This document shows positions 24,851 to 34,509 of a stretch of DNA of 38,494 nucleotides, one piece after another. Numbering within the stretch: position 1 is the first letter of the stretch; the number at the start of each line of letters is the position of its first letter. The notes under the pieces are model-generated. The model worked only from the letters and a program-made list of their open reading frames with translations. It searched no databases and was not told where the DNA came from. The stretch spans positions 1-38,494 of the forward strand of contig NZ_JAGVRH010000006.1 of NCBI RefSeq assembly GCF_018274325.1, given 5' to 3'. A program made the position numbers and the translations under genes. Origin of the DNA: 'Fragaria x ananassa' phyllody phytoplasma (GTDB lineage: Bacteria > Bacillota_I > Bacilli_A > Acholeplasmatales > Acholeplasmataceae).

Positions 24851-25546
24851 ATGTCAATTAGTAAACGAAATCATAAAGAACAAACAATATCTAAGAAATC
24901 TCCTATTGCCTACATTAAGAAAACACTATTGATCATTTTTGATATTTTTCTTTTTTATTTATTAATTGTTGTTGTAGGCCAACTCTTCTTTCCCAAGTAT
25001 TCAACTAAATGGCTAGGGATTTCTGCTTTTTCTGTTGCTTCAGGAAGTATGGAACCCTATATTAAAGGACCCCCTAAGAAAAATCCAGATGCCTATGGTG
25101 ATTTTGTTTTTATTAAAGGAATTTGGGATCCTACTAAATTAAAACCCGTAGGAGGAACAAGAACAACCAATCCTGAAAACAAACCTAAAAGAAAAAACGA
25201 TCAAGATGGTGATATTGTAGTTTTTGAAAACCCTTTTTATGAACTAGACCCATGGAGTGAAGAGAACCCAAATGGTCAAAACAAGCTTATTATTCATCGA
25301 ATCATCTATAATGATCCGGATAAGAAAATAATTGGCACTTGGGGCGATGCCAATTCCTGCCAATCAGAATGTGAAGAAAAAATCCCTTATGATAAAATTG
25401 TGGGTAAATATATTTTTAAAGACTCTCACATTATACCTAATCTTAAAACTTTTTTAAAACAATATTGGTATTATTTTCCCTTAGTTGGCATTTATTTGAT
25501 TATATTTTTTTATTTCATCCGCACTATTATTAAAAATAAAGAATAG
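24851..25546 (+). CDS. Signal peptidase I, S26B (SipW / ER-archaeal) type
   Basis: 231 residues with helices at about 24-47 (N-terminal anchor) and 205-225 (C-terminal anchor). The nucleophile motif SGSMEP places Ser66. Further on, DGDIVVFENP (119-128) and IIHRII, with His149, follow the S26B pattern in which His replaces the Lys general base of LepB. GTWGDANS near 162 corresponds to the conserved G-D-x-N box. The enzyme would release secreted proteins, including the SVM-leader effectors in this window, from the membrane. The insertion of about 30 hydrophilic residues between the Ser and His boxes (95-118) is longer than in Bacillus SipW. Transcribed from its own extended -10 promoter. Confidence 0.88.
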   Translation: MSISKRNHKEQTISKKSPIAYIKKTLLIIFDIFLFYLLIVVVGQLFFPKYSTKWLGISAFSVASGSMEPYIKGPPKKNPDAYGDFVFIKGIWDPTKLKPVGGTRTTNPENKPKRKNDQDGDIVVFENPFYELDPWSEENPNGQNKLIIHRIIYNDPDKKIIGTWGDANSCQSECEEKIPYDKIVGKYIFKDSHIIPNLKTFLKQYWYYFPLVGIYLIIFFYFIRTIIKNKE

Positions 25547-25596
25547 TTGTAAAATTGCCTAATTTTTAAAAATCAAAAATTTCAAAGGAACAAATA

Positions 25597-26238
25597 ATGT
25601 GGCAAAAAATAATCTCTTTAGAACAAAAGAAACTTTATTTTCAAAAAAAAGTTAAATTTTTACAACAAGAATATTTGAATAATAAAATTATTTACCCTGA
25701 TCAAAAAGATATTTTTGCAGCCTTTCATTTAACTCCTTTTGAAAAAGTAAAAGTAGTTCTCTTAGGTCAAGATCCCTATCATGGATCTAATCAAGCTCAT
25801 GGTTTATCTTTTAGCATTAAATCCTTACATAGACCTCCCAGTCTTAATAATATTTTTAAAGAATTAAACAATGATTTGCAAATCAATAATCATAAAAATG
25901 ATTTAACTTCATGGGCTTTACAAGGAGTTTTATTACTTAATACTATTTTAACAGTTCAAAAAGACCAACCCCTAAGTCATCATAATATCGGTTGGCAAAC
26001 GTTTACTAAAAATATTTTTAAAGCTTTACAAACTAAAAAAAATATAGTATATCTTTTATGGGGGAAATTTGCTCAAAACTATCAAAAATACATTATCAAA
26101 GAAAATAATTATATTATCAAAAGTTCTCATCCTTCTCCCTTTTCTGCTTTTAAAAATTTTTTTGGTTCTAAACCATTTTCCAAAATTAATATTTATTTAA
26201 AATTTCATGGAATTAAAGAAATTAATTGGGTTCTTTAG
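25597..26238 (+). CDS. ung: Uracil-DNA glycosylase
   Basis: 213 residues, slightly short for Ung (about 220-230), with the loss at the N-terminus. The active-site motif GQDPYHG is at 57-63 (Asp59 activates water). HGLSFSI follows, then LLLNTILTV (uracil-binding Asn) and the DNA-intercalation loop SSHPSPFSA with His178. It removes uracil from DNA. The next gene is dut, so the two anti-uracil functions are side by side. AAAGGAAC lies before the ATG. Confidence 0.95.
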   Translation: MWQKIISLEQKKLYFQKKVKFLQQEYLNNKIIYPDQKDIFAAFHLTPFEKVKVVLLGQDPYHGSNQAHGLSFSIKSLHRPPSLNNIFKELNNDLQINNHKNDLTSWALQGVLLLNTILTVQKDQPLSHHNIGWQTFTKNIFKALQTKKNIVYLLWGKFAQNYQKYIIKENNYIIKSSHPSPFSAFKNFFGSKPFSKINIYLKFHGIKEINWVL

Positions 26239-26385
26239 ATCCTTTAGATATAATTTTTTTGTATTCTTTTTTTTTATCCTTAAAAAGTTATTTATATTTA
26301 TTCTTCTTTCCTCTTTCCTCATCAATTTTAATTTTACAATCAATAATATTATTATAAAATAAAAGAAAACTAAGGTTTATCATTT

Positions 26386-26847
26386 ATGAATACAAAACAA
26401 CGTTTTTTTGAAAAAATTAGCATTTACGAACATCAAGCAATTAATCTCCCTAAAAGACAAACTCAAATGAGTGCTGGATATGATTTTGAAGCTGCTCAAA
26501 ATTGTGAAATCCCTTCTCAAACAGTTATTTTAGTTCCTACTGGAATTAAAGCTTCTTTTCCTCAAGATGAAGTTTTATTAATTTATATTAGGTCTTCTAT
26601 TCCTTTGAAAAAAAAATTAATAATGGTTAATGGAGTTGGAGTAATTGACAGCGATTACTATCACAATATTAAAAACGAAGGACATATTTTAATCCCTTTA
26701 TATAATTTTTCAAATCAAACAGTTAAGATTACCAAAGGAGAAAGAATCGCACAAGGTCTTTTTCAAAATGTATTACTAAGTACCAAAGAAGCAACTCCTT
26801 CATCATTAAGAAAAGGAGGTTTTGGTAGCACAACTCATAAAAATTGA
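26386..26847 (+). CDS. dut: dUTP diphosphatase (dUTPase)
   Basis: 153 residues with the five trimeric dUTPase motifs in order: SAGYDFEA (29-36), RSSIPLKK (69-76), GVGVIDSDYY (83-92, with the catalytic Asp), GERIAQGLF and the Gly-rich RKGGFGST near the C-terminus. Motif 3 has D-S-D-Y-Y-H-N rather than D-x-x-Y-R-G, as seen in the Firmicute/phage-type branch with an N-E-G-H-I continuation. It hydrolyses dUTP to dUMP, keeping uracil out of DNA and supplying dUMP. Located 147 bases after ung. Confidence 0.93.
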   Translation: MNTKQRFFEKISIYEHQAINLPKRQTQMSAGYDFEAAQNCEIPSQTVILVPTGIKASFPQDEVLLIYIRSSIPLKKKLIMVNGVGVIDSDYYHNIKNEGHILIPLYNFSNQTVKITKGERIAQGLFQNVLLSTKEATPSSLRKGGFGSTTHKN

Positions 26848-27075
26848 TTTTACTATCATAAAACTATCATTATATGAACCAAAATATGCTAAAATATTTT
26901 AGGAAAAAAGATATTTTTTTATTTTTCATGATGATGTTTTGTTTTTTTGATATTTTATGATTTGTTATATTTTTTATATTTTTTTTCATTTATTCTTCTT
27001 TTCTTCTATTAACAAATTAATTATAATACCATTTTAAAAAAAATATAAAAACAAATTAAAAAAAATATTTTTACT

Positions 27076-27084
27076 TGTTACAAT
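27076..27084 (+). promoter_or_regulatory. Extended -10 promoter of the rpsB operon
   Basis: TGT followed by TACAAT, with a leader of about 80 bases to rpsB. The remaining intergenic space from 26848 is AT-rich and shows nothing else I can support. Confidence 0.45.
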
Positions 27085-27168
27085 ATTTATAGCAAAATAG
27101 CAAAAAGCAAATTGTAATCATTTATTATTTATATCGCAAATACCAAAAAAGGAGTTTTTTTAACAAAA

Positions 27169-27966
27169 ATGGCAGTAGTTACAATGAAACAATTATTAGA
27201 ATCAGGAGTTCATTTTGGTCACGCTACTAGAAAATGGAATCCGAAAATGAAAAATTATATTTTTACTTCAAGAAATGGAATTCACATTATTGACCTTAAA
27301 AAAACCTCAGAAAAAATTGAACAAAATTATCAAGAATTATTAAAAATGATTGCAGAAGGAGGCAAAATTTTATTTTTAGGAACTAAAAAACAAATCCAAA
27401 CATCTATTAAAGAAGAATCACAACGTTCCCAACAATACTACATTACTCAACGTTGGTTGGGGGGGACTTTAACTAATTTTAACACTATTTTAAAACGTAT
27501 TCAATTGCTTCACACCTTATACAAAGAAGAAGAAGATGGAATTTGGCAAAAATTACCTAAAAAAGAAGTAGTTAAATTAAAAAAAAAAAGAGATAAATTA
27601 GAAAAATTTTTAGGCGGCATTAAAGACATGAAAGAATTACCTCAAGGTCTTTTTGTAATCGACCCTGAAAAAGAAAAGATTGCAATCGCAGAAGCTCGTA
27701 AATTAAATATTAAAATTTTTGGTATTGTTGACACTAATTGTAATCCTGATTTAGTTGATTATATTATTCCTGCTAATGATGATGCTATTAGAGGAGTTAA
27801 ATTAATAACTTGGGCTATAGCTAATGCTTGTATTGAAGGAGCTGGTGGAGTTCCTGAAAAACCAGAACAATTTGATGCTAAAAATGCATTAAAACCTCAA
27901 ACTTTTAACAATGCAAATTCACACCACAGAAGACCTTATCAAGACAAAGTTAGAAAATCATCTTAA
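27169..27966 (+). CDS. rpsB: 30S ribosomal protein S2
   Basis: 265 residues. The S2 N-terminal block [20 protein letters not shown] and the second signature ([20 protein letters not shown] ... [10 protein letters not shown]) are complete, as is the P-A-N-D-D-A-I-R motif. It forms part of the small ribosomal subunit platform. A GGAG ribosome site lies about 16 bases upstream of ATG 27169, a little far. A second in-frame ATG at 27184 (five codons in) is also possible, but the upstream start matches the family better. First gene of rpsB-tsf-pyrH-frr-cdsA. Confidence 0.96.
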   Translation: MAVVTMKQLLESGVHFGHATRKWNPKMKNYIFTSRNGIHIIDLKKTSEKIEQNYQELLKMIAEGGKILFLGTKKQIQTSIKEESQRSQQYYITQRWLGGTLTNFNTILKRIQLLHTLYKEEEDGIWQKLPKKEVVKLKKKRDKLEKFLGGIKDMKELPQGLFVIDPEKEKIAIAEARKLNIKIFGIVDTNCNPDLVDYIIPANDDAIRGVKLITWAIANACIEGAGGVPEKPEQFDAKNALKPQTFNNANSHHRRPYQDKVRKSS

Positions 27967-28185
27967 TTGTTTGATTGACAAAATAAAAAAATGGTTATAA
28001 TTAAATAACTAATTTTGCATTTTTTAAAAACAAACAACATGTCTTAAGTGTTTGATCACGCAAAACACGCAAAATATAAATGTTTACAAAAATCAAAAAG
28101 CACTAAATTAATCAAAAAGCATTTTTTTCTTTTTACCAAAAATAACAACAACATTATTTTAAAAACCAAAATAAAAGGAGCAAAA

Positions 28186-29013
28186 ATGAAAATTACAATA
28201 AACATGATTAAAGAATTGAGGCAAAAAACTCATGTAAGTATGATTGAATGTAAAAAATCTTTAGAAAAAACCTCAGGAAATATTGAAAAAGCAATTGTTT
28301 TGTTAAGAGAAAAAGGAATTATTAAAGCATCTCAAAAACAACACCGTATTACTGATGAAGGATTGATTAATATTATTATTGATCAAAATAATGCTTTTTT
28401 ATATGAATTAAATTCAGAAACTGATTTTGTCGCCAAAAACGAACACTTTCAACAATTAGTTAAAATTATAGGAAAAACAATTCTTCAAAAACAACTACAA
28501 ACAGTAGAAGATATTTTATCTACTACATATCAAAATAAAAAAATAAAAAATTTGATTTTAGAAAAAATATCCATTTTAGGAGAAACAATTACTCTTAAAC
28601 GAGTTTTAAAAATTACTAAAAAAGATCAAGAATGTTTTGGGACTTACAAACATCAAGGAGGACGAATTTCTGTTTTAACCATCCTTAAAAACAATTGTAC
28701 TTTAGTTGCTGAAGATATTGCTATGCATATAGCAGCAGTAGAACCGAAATTTTTAACCTTTGATCAAATTGATCCTCAATTCATAAAGTTAGAAAAAAAT
28801 ATTTTACAAAAGCAAACTGAAAAAGAACTTTTAGGCAAAAAACCTTTACATATTTTAGATAAAATAGTACAAGAGCGTTTAAACAAGATTTTAAGAGACC
28901 ATTGTTTGTTAGAACAATTTTTTATTAAAAACCCTAAACAAAAAATAAAAGATTATCTAAAAGAAAATCAAACAGATGTTACCTATTTTATTCGTTGGGC
29001 AATCACTAATTAA
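28186..29013 (+). CDS. tsf: Elongation factor Ts
   Basis: 275 residues from ATG 28186, which has AAAAGGAG five bases upstream. The same frame is open back to 28048, but those 46 extra codons have no ribosome site and no family match. The UBA-like N-terminus contains [20 protein letters not shown] and the core contains [12 protein letters not shown], the two EF-Ts signatures; the end FIRWAIT is the usual C-terminal helix. It exchanges GDP for GTP on EF-Tu. Follows rpsB as in most bacteria. Confidence 0.95.
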   Translation: MKITINMIKELRQKTHVSMIECKKSLEKTSGNIEKAIVLLREKGIIKASQKQHRITDEGLINIIIDQNNAFLYELNSETDFVAKNEHFQQLVKIIGKTILQKQLQTVEDILSTTYQNKKIKNLILEKISILGETITLKRVLKITKKDQECFGTYKHQGGRISVLTILKNNCTLVAEDIAMHIAAVEPKFLTFDQIDPQFIKLEKNILQKQTEKELLGKKPLHILDKIVQERLNKILRDHCLLEQFFIKNPKQKIKDYLKENQTDVTYFIRWAITN

Positions 29014-29091
29014 TTATGATAATTTTTTTTACAAACAAAAAAAAACCTTTGAAATTATTTTTTTTCAAGGTTCATGAAACAAGGTTTTGGC

Positions 29092-29811
29092 ATGTATAAA
29101 AAAATTCTTTTAAAATTAAGTGGCGAATCCTTGAAAGGAAATTCCCTTTATGGCATTGATCCTCTAACTATTAAAAAAATTGCTTTAGAAATTAAAGAAG
29201 TTAAAGACTTAGGGGTTCAAATTGCTATCATTGTAGGAGCAGGTAATCTTTGGCGCGGTCGTATCGGAGAAGAATTAGGAATGGATCGTTCTCAAGCTGA
29301 TTACATGGGGATGCTAGGAACTATTATGAATTCTTTAGCTTTACAAGATGCTTTAGAGCAAACCCAAACAATTACACGAGTTATGACTGCTTTCCCTGTT
29401 TCTGCAGTGGCAGAACCTTATATCCGTCGTAAGGCTATTCGTCATTTAGAAAAAGGAAGAGTAATTATTTTAGGAGCAGGAGCTGGATCTCCTTATTTTT
29501 CAACCGATACTGCTGCTGCTTTAAGAGCTGCTGAATTACATATTGATATCATTTTAATGGCTAAAAACAATATTGAAGGTGTTTATAATAAAGATCCAAA
29601 GAAACACAATGATGCTATTTTGTTAAAAACTATGAAACATGAGCAAATTTTATCACAAAGACTTTCTGTTATGGATATTACAGCTGCTTCTCTTTGTTTA
29701 GAAAATGATATCGATATTATCGTTTTTAATATGCTTCAAACAGGAAATATTAAAAAAGCGGTTTTACAAAAAGAAATTGGTACTATTATTAGTTCAAAAG
29801 GAGATTCATAA
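29092..29811 (+). CDS. pyrH: UMP kinase
   Basis: 239 residues from ATG 29092; a second in-frame ATG lies at 29074. I prefer 29092 because [14 protein letters not shown] matches the family N-terminus and AAGG sits eight bases upstream, while the 29074 start has its AAGG only three bases away. Conserved blocks include [45 protein letters not shown] and the [12 protein letters not shown] end. It phosphorylates UMP to UDP for RNA and, via reduction, for DNA precursors. Two bases separate it from frr. Confidence 0.94.
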   Translation: MYKKILLKLSGESLKGNSLYGIDPLTIKKIALEIKEVKDLGVQIAIIVGAGNLWRGRIGEELGMDRSQADYMGMLGTIMNSLALQDALEQTQTITRVMTAFPVSAVAEPYIRRKAIRHLEKGRVIILGAGAGSPYFSTDTAAALRAAELHIDIILMAKNNIEGVYNKDPKKHNDAILLKTMKHEQILSQRLSVMDITAASLCLENDIDIIVFNMLQTGNIKKAVLQKEIGTIISSKGDS

Positions 29812-29813
29812 GG

Positions 29814-30368
29814 ATGGAACAACAAACTCAAGAAATTCTTACATTAATTGAAAATAAAATGTCACAAGCCCAAAACATTATGTTAAAAAAATTTGCTGAT
29901 ATTCGCACTGGAACAGCTAATCCTAATATTTTAAATAAATTAACTATTAATTATTATGGAATACCTACTCCTTTAAAAACATTAACCTCAATCAGTGTTT
30001 CTGAAGGAAATCAATTAAACATTAAACCATATGAAAAAACTTTAATTCCAGCTATTAAAAAATCAATTTTAGCCTCTGATTTAGGAATTACTCCTGAAAC
30101 AGATGGTGTTATTTTAAGACTTATTTTTCCTAAGACAACTGAAGAAAAAAGAAAAACTTTAATGAAAGAAGTTGAAAAAATAGCTGAAAAAACCAAAGTA
30201 GCAATAAGAAACATTCGTCGTGATGGTAATGATAAAATTAAAAAAATGGCACTTACTAAAGATTTAGAAAATTTAAGTTTAAATAAAATTCAAATTTTAA
30301 CTGATAAAAACATTAAAATTATCGATAACGAAATTGTTAATAAAAATAAAGAACTTTTAAAATCTTAG
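29814..30368 (+). CDS. frr: Ribosome recycling factor
   Basis: 184 residues, standard length. [22 protein letters not shown], restricted here to its core [10 protein letters not shown], is the RRF signature; further blocks are [20 protein letters not shown]-like [13 protein letters not shown], and [17 protein letters not shown]. With EF-G it splits the post-termination ribosome. A GGAG ribosome site lies within the pyrH end. Fourth gene of the operon. Confidence 0.96.
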   Translation: MEQQTQEILTLIENKMSQAQNIMLKKFADIRTGTANPNILNKLTINYYGIPTPLKTLTSISVSEGNQLNIKPYEKTLIPAIKKSILASDLGITPETDGVILRLIFPKTTEEKRKTLMKEVEKIAEKTKVAIRNIRRDGNDKIKKMALTKDLENLSLNKIQILTDKNIKIIDNEIVNKNKELLKS

Positions 30369-30413
30369 TTGTTTATTAGTGTTTTTTTATAATCATCCAA
30401 TAGGAGGTTTATT

Positions 30414-31322
30414 ATGATAAAAAAAAGAATAATAACTGCTTGCGTTTTAGTATTATGTTCTTTCTTCTTTTATTATTTGCCTCTTTATATGAAAATTATA
30501 ACATTTCTTCCTTTAACCATAAAAGGAACACAAGAAATGTTAATTTTATTTCATCATTCCCATAGCAAAACTAATAAAAATCAGCTTTGGGATCGCTTTG
30601 GAGTAGTCTTTTTATTCACCTCATTATTTTTTATCAGTGTTTTGATTATATTTAATTCCTTCCATCTTTTACCCCAATCATTTATCCCCGAAATCAAACC
30701 AAAATTTTCCTTTTTTCTTTTGTTTTATCCTTTCATTTTATTTTTATTGGCTTTTGTATTTTTACCTTCTTACAACACTTCAGATATTAGTAAAACTTTT
30801 TTAATTATGATTTATGTTGGTGGTAGTATGGCATCTCTTTTAACTTTATTTTTATCACCCCTCCCATATTTACTTTTTTTTGTGTTAAATGTTGTTTTAA
30901 CGGATTCTTTCGCCTTTTTAGCTCGTTTTCATAAACTTTTTCCGTTTTTAAATCTGGGTTTTTTAGTTCCACAATTAAGTCCTAAAAAAACAAAAAAAGG
31001 AGCTATTTTAGGAACTTTGGGCTCACCTTTAGCTACTTTTCTTTTTTTCTTAATAGTATCAAATTCCAACTCAGATTTTCAAATTCAACATTTTCTTTTA
31101 TTTTTTATATTTGCTTTTTTAATTGCCATTATTTCTCAAATCAGTGATTTACTTGCTTCTAAATTTAAAAGAGAATATAACATTAAAGATTTTGGAAATC
31201 TTTTGCCAGGACATGGTGGTTTGTTAGATCGCTTTGATTCTTGGATATTTACTTCTTTTTTTGCCCTTTTTCTTTTTATTTCTTCCTCCCCTATTTTTAA
31301 AGTTAGTTTCCCAACATCTTAA
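30414..31322 (+). CDS. cdsA: Phosphatidate cytidylyltransferase
   Basis: 302 residues, very hydrophobic with seven or eight helices. The C-terminal signature is present: S-D-L-L-A-S-K-F-K-R ... IKDFGNLLPGHGGLLDRFDS, which holds the metal- and CDP-binding Asp and His residues. It makes CDP-diacylglycerol from phosphatidic acid, downstream of PlsX. TAGGAGG lies five bases before the ATG. In most Firmicutes uppS sits between frr and cdsA; here frr and cdsA are only 45 bases apart and uppS is missing. Confidence 0.93.
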   Translation: MIKKRIITACVLVLCSFFFYYLPLYMKIITFLPLTIKGTQEMLILFHHSHSKTNKNQLWDRFGVVFLFTSLFFISVLIIFNSFHLLPQSFIPEIKPKFSFFLLFYPFILFLLAFVFLPSYNTSDISKTFLIMIYVGGSMASLLTLFLSPLPYLLFFVLNVVLTDSFAFLARFHKLFPFLNLGFLVPQLSPKKTKKGAILGTLGSPLATFLFFLIVSNSNSDFQIQHFLLFFIFAFLIAIISQISDLLASKFKREYNIKDFGNLLPGHGGLLDRFDSWIFTSFFALFLFISSSPIFKVSFPTS

Positions 31323-31361
31323 TTTGTATATAATTTAATACCTTTTCCTTTGTTGAAATTA

Positions 31362-31370
31362 TGATATAAT
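31362..31370 (+). promoter_or_regulatory. Extended -10 promoter candidate for tpiA
   Basis: TGA-TATAAT with no clear -35 box. The leader to tpiA would be about 230 bases, and no terminator is visible between cdsA and this site. Confidence 0.4.
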
Positions 31371-31605
31371 TTTATTTGTGAGTGATTTATATTAAAATTT
31401 CTTTTTTTGTTTTCTTTATTGATCTTTTTTTATCGTTTGATTGCTTCATATATTTGTAACATAAATTATTTATTAAAATCATATTAGATGTTTTTTTACC
31501 ATTTTATGTTTATAGACTTTTGTAAACAAATCAACGAAGTAAATTCATTTTTTTTAAAATAATTTATCTTTTTGCAAAAAAATTAACATAAAAAGGAGTT
31601 ATTTT

Positions 31606-32412
31606 ATGAATTATCATCAAAGAACCAAGATTATCGCAGGTAATTGGAAGATGTATAAAAACAAAAATGAAGCTTTAAAGTTTATCCAAAAAATTAATGT
31701 TTTAATTCCAGATGCAACAAAAGTAGAAACTATGCTTTTTGCCCAAGCTACTTTATTAGATATTTTAGTTCAAAATCAAGGACCTAATTTAAAAATTGGT
31801 GCTCAAAATATGTTTTATGAAAACGAAGGCCCTTTTACAGGAGAAATCTCCCCTCTTAATCTAAAATCTTTAGGGGTTCAATGTGTTTTATTAGGTCATA
31901 ACGAAAGAAGAGAATATTTCCAAGAAACAGATCAATTAATTAATAAAAAATTGTTACTAGCTCTTCAAAATGATTTACATCCTATTTTATGCTTAGGAGA
32001 AACTTTAACCATTAGAGAGCAAAATAAAACTAAACTCTTTTTAGAACAACAATTAACTCAAATTTTACAAGGTGTTTCCCTTGAATCGATGGATAAAATA
32101 ACCATTGCTTATGAACCTATTTGGGCCATTGGTGCAGGTAAAAGCGCTAGTCCTGCTGATGCTAATAATACCATTAAGCAAATTAGAAATAAAATTGCCT
32201 CTTTATATTCAAAACAAACGTCAGAAACTGTAAGAATCATTTATGGTGGTTCTGTTTCTCCCGCAAATATTTTAAATATTTTAAAACAAAAAGAAATTGA
32301 TGGTATTTTAGCAGGAAAATCAGCTTTAAAACCTGAAAATTTTTTATATTTTGTTACAACAACTTTGCAATATTCTATTCCTCATTCTCAAACACTTCAT
32401 AATGAAAAATAA
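31606..32412 (+). CDS. tpiA: Triosephosphate isomerase
   Basis: 268 residues, about 15 longer than usual with the excess at the C-terminus. Substrate-binding AGNWKMYK (Asn13, Lys15), catalytic His98 and Glu170 ([11 protein letters not shown]) and the phosphate-binding YGGSVSPAN are all present. The loop-4 motif reads LGHNERR, so the near-invariant Ser of LGHSERR is Asn99. Interconverts dihydroxyacetone phosphate and glyceraldehyde 3-phosphate. GGAG lies nine bases before the ATG. First gene of a local glycolytic group with fba, pgk and gap. Confidence 0.96.
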   Translation: MNYHQRTKIIAGNWKMYKNKNEALKFIQKINVLIPDATKVETMLFAQATLLDILVQNQGPNLKIGAQNMFYENEGPFTGEISPLNLKSLGVQCVLLGHNERREYFQETDQLINKKLLLALQNDLHPILCLGETLTIREQNKTKLFLEQQLTQILQGVSLESMDKITIAYEPIWAIGAGKSASPADANNTIKQIRNKIASLYSKQTSETVRIIYGGSVSPANILNILKQKEIDGILAGKSALKPENFLYFVTTTLQYSIPHSQTLHNEK

Positions 32413-32515
32413 TTTAAACCTCTTGTTGTTTGACTTGTTTCAAAAATAAACTTATTTATTAACTTTTTAATTTTAATTTCATTATTCATCGCAATATTAT
32501 AAGGAGTTTTTTAAC

Positions 32516-33310
32516 ATGCAACAAAAAAAAAGGATGTTTTTTTTTGATATTGACGGAACCCTTTTAAGTTCTAAATATAAAAAGATTTTTTCTCAAACTA
32601 CTAAAGCTATTAAAAAATTAGCACAAAATCCTAATAATATTTTAGGAATTGCTACTGGTAGAAACACAAAAAGAATAGATGTTTTAGGGGAATTACTCCC
32701 TTACTTTAAACATTTTATTTTATTTAACGGCGGTCTTACAAAAGTTAATGATAAGATTATTTATGATCGACCTTTTAACAAGGAAGTAGTTAAAGAGTTA
32801 ATTCAAAAAGCTCATCAAGCTAAAATCCATATTGGTTTAACAGGAATGAATCAAGAAATTGTCCCTAGTAAGCAAGATTTGATCCCCACTTCATTGCAAG
32901 AAATGTATTGCACTAACAAAAATTCTTTAGTGGACCCTCAATTTCATTTACACAATAACATTTATCAAATTTGGCTATTCAAACCTAATCGTGAAAAATT
33001 AGAAACATTTATCAAAAACCTTAAAAACTTACAAATATATTATTGGAGAAGCGAAGGTGGTGTTGATTTAGTTCCTGAAAAAATTAATAAAACTTGCGGA
33101 ATCGAACTTATTAAATCTTTATACCCTCAACATCAATTAATTTGTGTAGGAGATAGTTATAATGATGTTGATATGTTGAAATACGCTGATATTGGTATAG
33201 GAATGGACAACACTAATTGTCGCGAAATTAGAGATAATTCCACCCTTTTAGCACCTCATATTGATACTAACAAATTTTATGATTTTTTAAAAAAACAATG
33301 TTTAGTTTAA
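32516..33310 (+). CDS. HAD-superfamily phosphatase, Cof type
   Basis: 264 residues. The nucleophile motif FFDIDGTLL places Asp11 and Asp13, followed by GIATGRNTKR (motif II, Thr/Ser position), a Lys near residue 190 and CVGDSYNDVDML with IGIGMDN (motifs III/IV). The central cap is of the IIB (Cof) type. Such enzymes dephosphorylate sugar phosphates or cofactors; the substrate cannot be told from sequence. Its position between tpiA and fba suggests sugar-phosphate housekeeping. AAGGAG lies before the ATG. Confidence 0.9.
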   Translation: MQQKKRMFFFDIDGTLLSSKYKKIFSQTTKAIKKLAQNPNNILGIATGRNTKRIDVLGELLPYFKHFILFNGGLTKVNDKIIYDRPFNKEVVKELIQKAHQAKIHIGLTGMNQEIVPSKQDLIPTSLQEMYCTNKNSLVDPQFHLHNNIYQIWLFKPNREKLETFIKNLKNLQIYYWRSEGGVDLVPEKINKTCGIELIKSLYPQHQLICVGDSYNDVDMLKYADIGIGMDNTNCREIRDNSTLLAPHIDTNKFYDFLKKQCLV

Positions 33311-33356
33311 TATTTTTTCCAGATAATCAAAATATTTAATTTATGAATTGTTTTTT

Positions 33357-33376
33357 AACAAATTTTAAAATTTGTT
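33357..33376. promoter_or_regulatory. Perfect 20-bp palindrome between the HAD gene and fba
   Basis: AACAAATTTT meets AAAATTTGTT with no loop, preceded by TTTTTT. It is either an operator-like site or a bidirectional terminator. A TATAAT follows at about 33408. Confidence 0.4.
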
Positions 33377-33517
33377 AGTTAAATAATTTAGCTGATTTAT
33401 TTTTGAATTATAATGTTTTAAAAACATTAAAAAAAGTTAACTACCAAAAAAATAATTTATCCATATTTTGTCACTTTCATTTTATGAAACACAAAATATA
33501 AGAAAGGTTGTAGTGAA

Positions 33518-34384
33518 ATGTTAACTTCAGATAAAAAAATTATTTTAAAAGCACATCAACAAGGATATGCAATAGTTCAAGTAAATATTAATAATTTAGA
33601 ATGGGCCAAGGCAGCTTTACAAACAGCTGAAGAATTGAAATCTCCTGTTATCTTAGGAGTATCTGAGGGAGCCGCAAAATACATGGGTGGTTTAAAAACA
33701 GTTTTTGCCATGGTAAAAGAACTAGATGTTTTTTATAATGTGTCTGTTCCTGTGATCCTTCATTTAGATCATGGTTCTTATGATGGTGGATTAAAGGCTA
33801 TTGATGCTGGCTTTACTTCAATTATGTTTGATGGCAGTCATTATGATTTTGAAACCAACTTACGCAAAACTAAAGAAATGACCAAAATATGTCATGATAA
33901 AGGGCTTTTAATAGAAGCGGAAGTAGGCGGCATTGGCGGAGAAGAAGATGGTATTGTTGGGAAAGGAGAAATAGCTGATCCTAAAGAATGCAAAAAAATA
34001 GCTGATTTAGGGGTCAATATGCTTGCTGCTGGAATCGGGAATGTTCATGGAAAATACCCTGATAATTGGCCTGGTCTTGATTTTAACATTTTTGCTAAAA
34101 TTAGAAAATTAACTAAAAAACAAACACCTTTAGTTCTTCACGGAGGAACTGGGATTAAAGAAGACATGATCAAAAAAGCTATTTCTTTGGGAGTGGTAAA
34201 AATTAATGTTAACACAGAGTTTCAATTAGTTTTTGCTCAGGCAACGAGACAATATATTGAAGATAAAAAAGACTTAACTAATAAGGGGTTTGACCCTCGT
34301 AAATTATTAAATCCTGGTTTTTTAGCTATTAAAGAGTTAATGAAACATAAATTATCTCTTTTTGGCTCAATCAACAAGGCATAA
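33518..34384 (+). CDS. fba: Fructose-bisphosphate aldolase, class II
   Basis: 288 residues. Zn-binding and catalytic blocks are intact: VILHLDHGSYDG, SIMFDGSHYDFETN, EAEVGGIGGEEDG, AAGIGNVHGKYP, LHGGTGI and KINVNTEFQ. It cleaves fructose 1,6-bisphosphate to the two triose phosphates. AAGAAAGG lies about 12 bases before the ATG. Member of the tpiA-HAD-fba-pgk-gap group, all in one direction. Confidence 0.97.
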   Translation: MLTSDKKIILKAHQQGYAIVQVNINNLEWAKAALQTAEELKSPVILGVSEGAAKYMGGLKTVFAMVKELDVFYNVSVPVILHLDHGSYDGGLKAIDAGFTSIMFDGSHYDFETNLRKTKEMTKICHDKGLLIEAEVGGIGGEEDGIVGKGEIADPKECKKIADLGVNMLAAGIGNVHGKYPDNWPGLDFNIFAKIRKLTKKQTPLVLHGGTGIKEDMIKKAISLGVVKINVNTEFQLVFAQATRQYIEDKKDLTNKGFDPRKLLNPGFLAIKELMKHKLSLFGSINKA

Positions 34385-34509
34385 TTTCATATTTGTTTTG
34401 CTAAAAAAATTTTGTTGAATTCAAAATTTTACAAACAAGACAAACAATATATTTTTTATAAATTAACAAACAATATTTAACATTTTCAAAATTAAAAGGT
34501 GCTGATGTT

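Noticed and set aside
28048-28185. N-terminal extension of EF-Ts
   Set aside because: Open frame only; the ribosome site and family N-terminus both point to ATG 28186.
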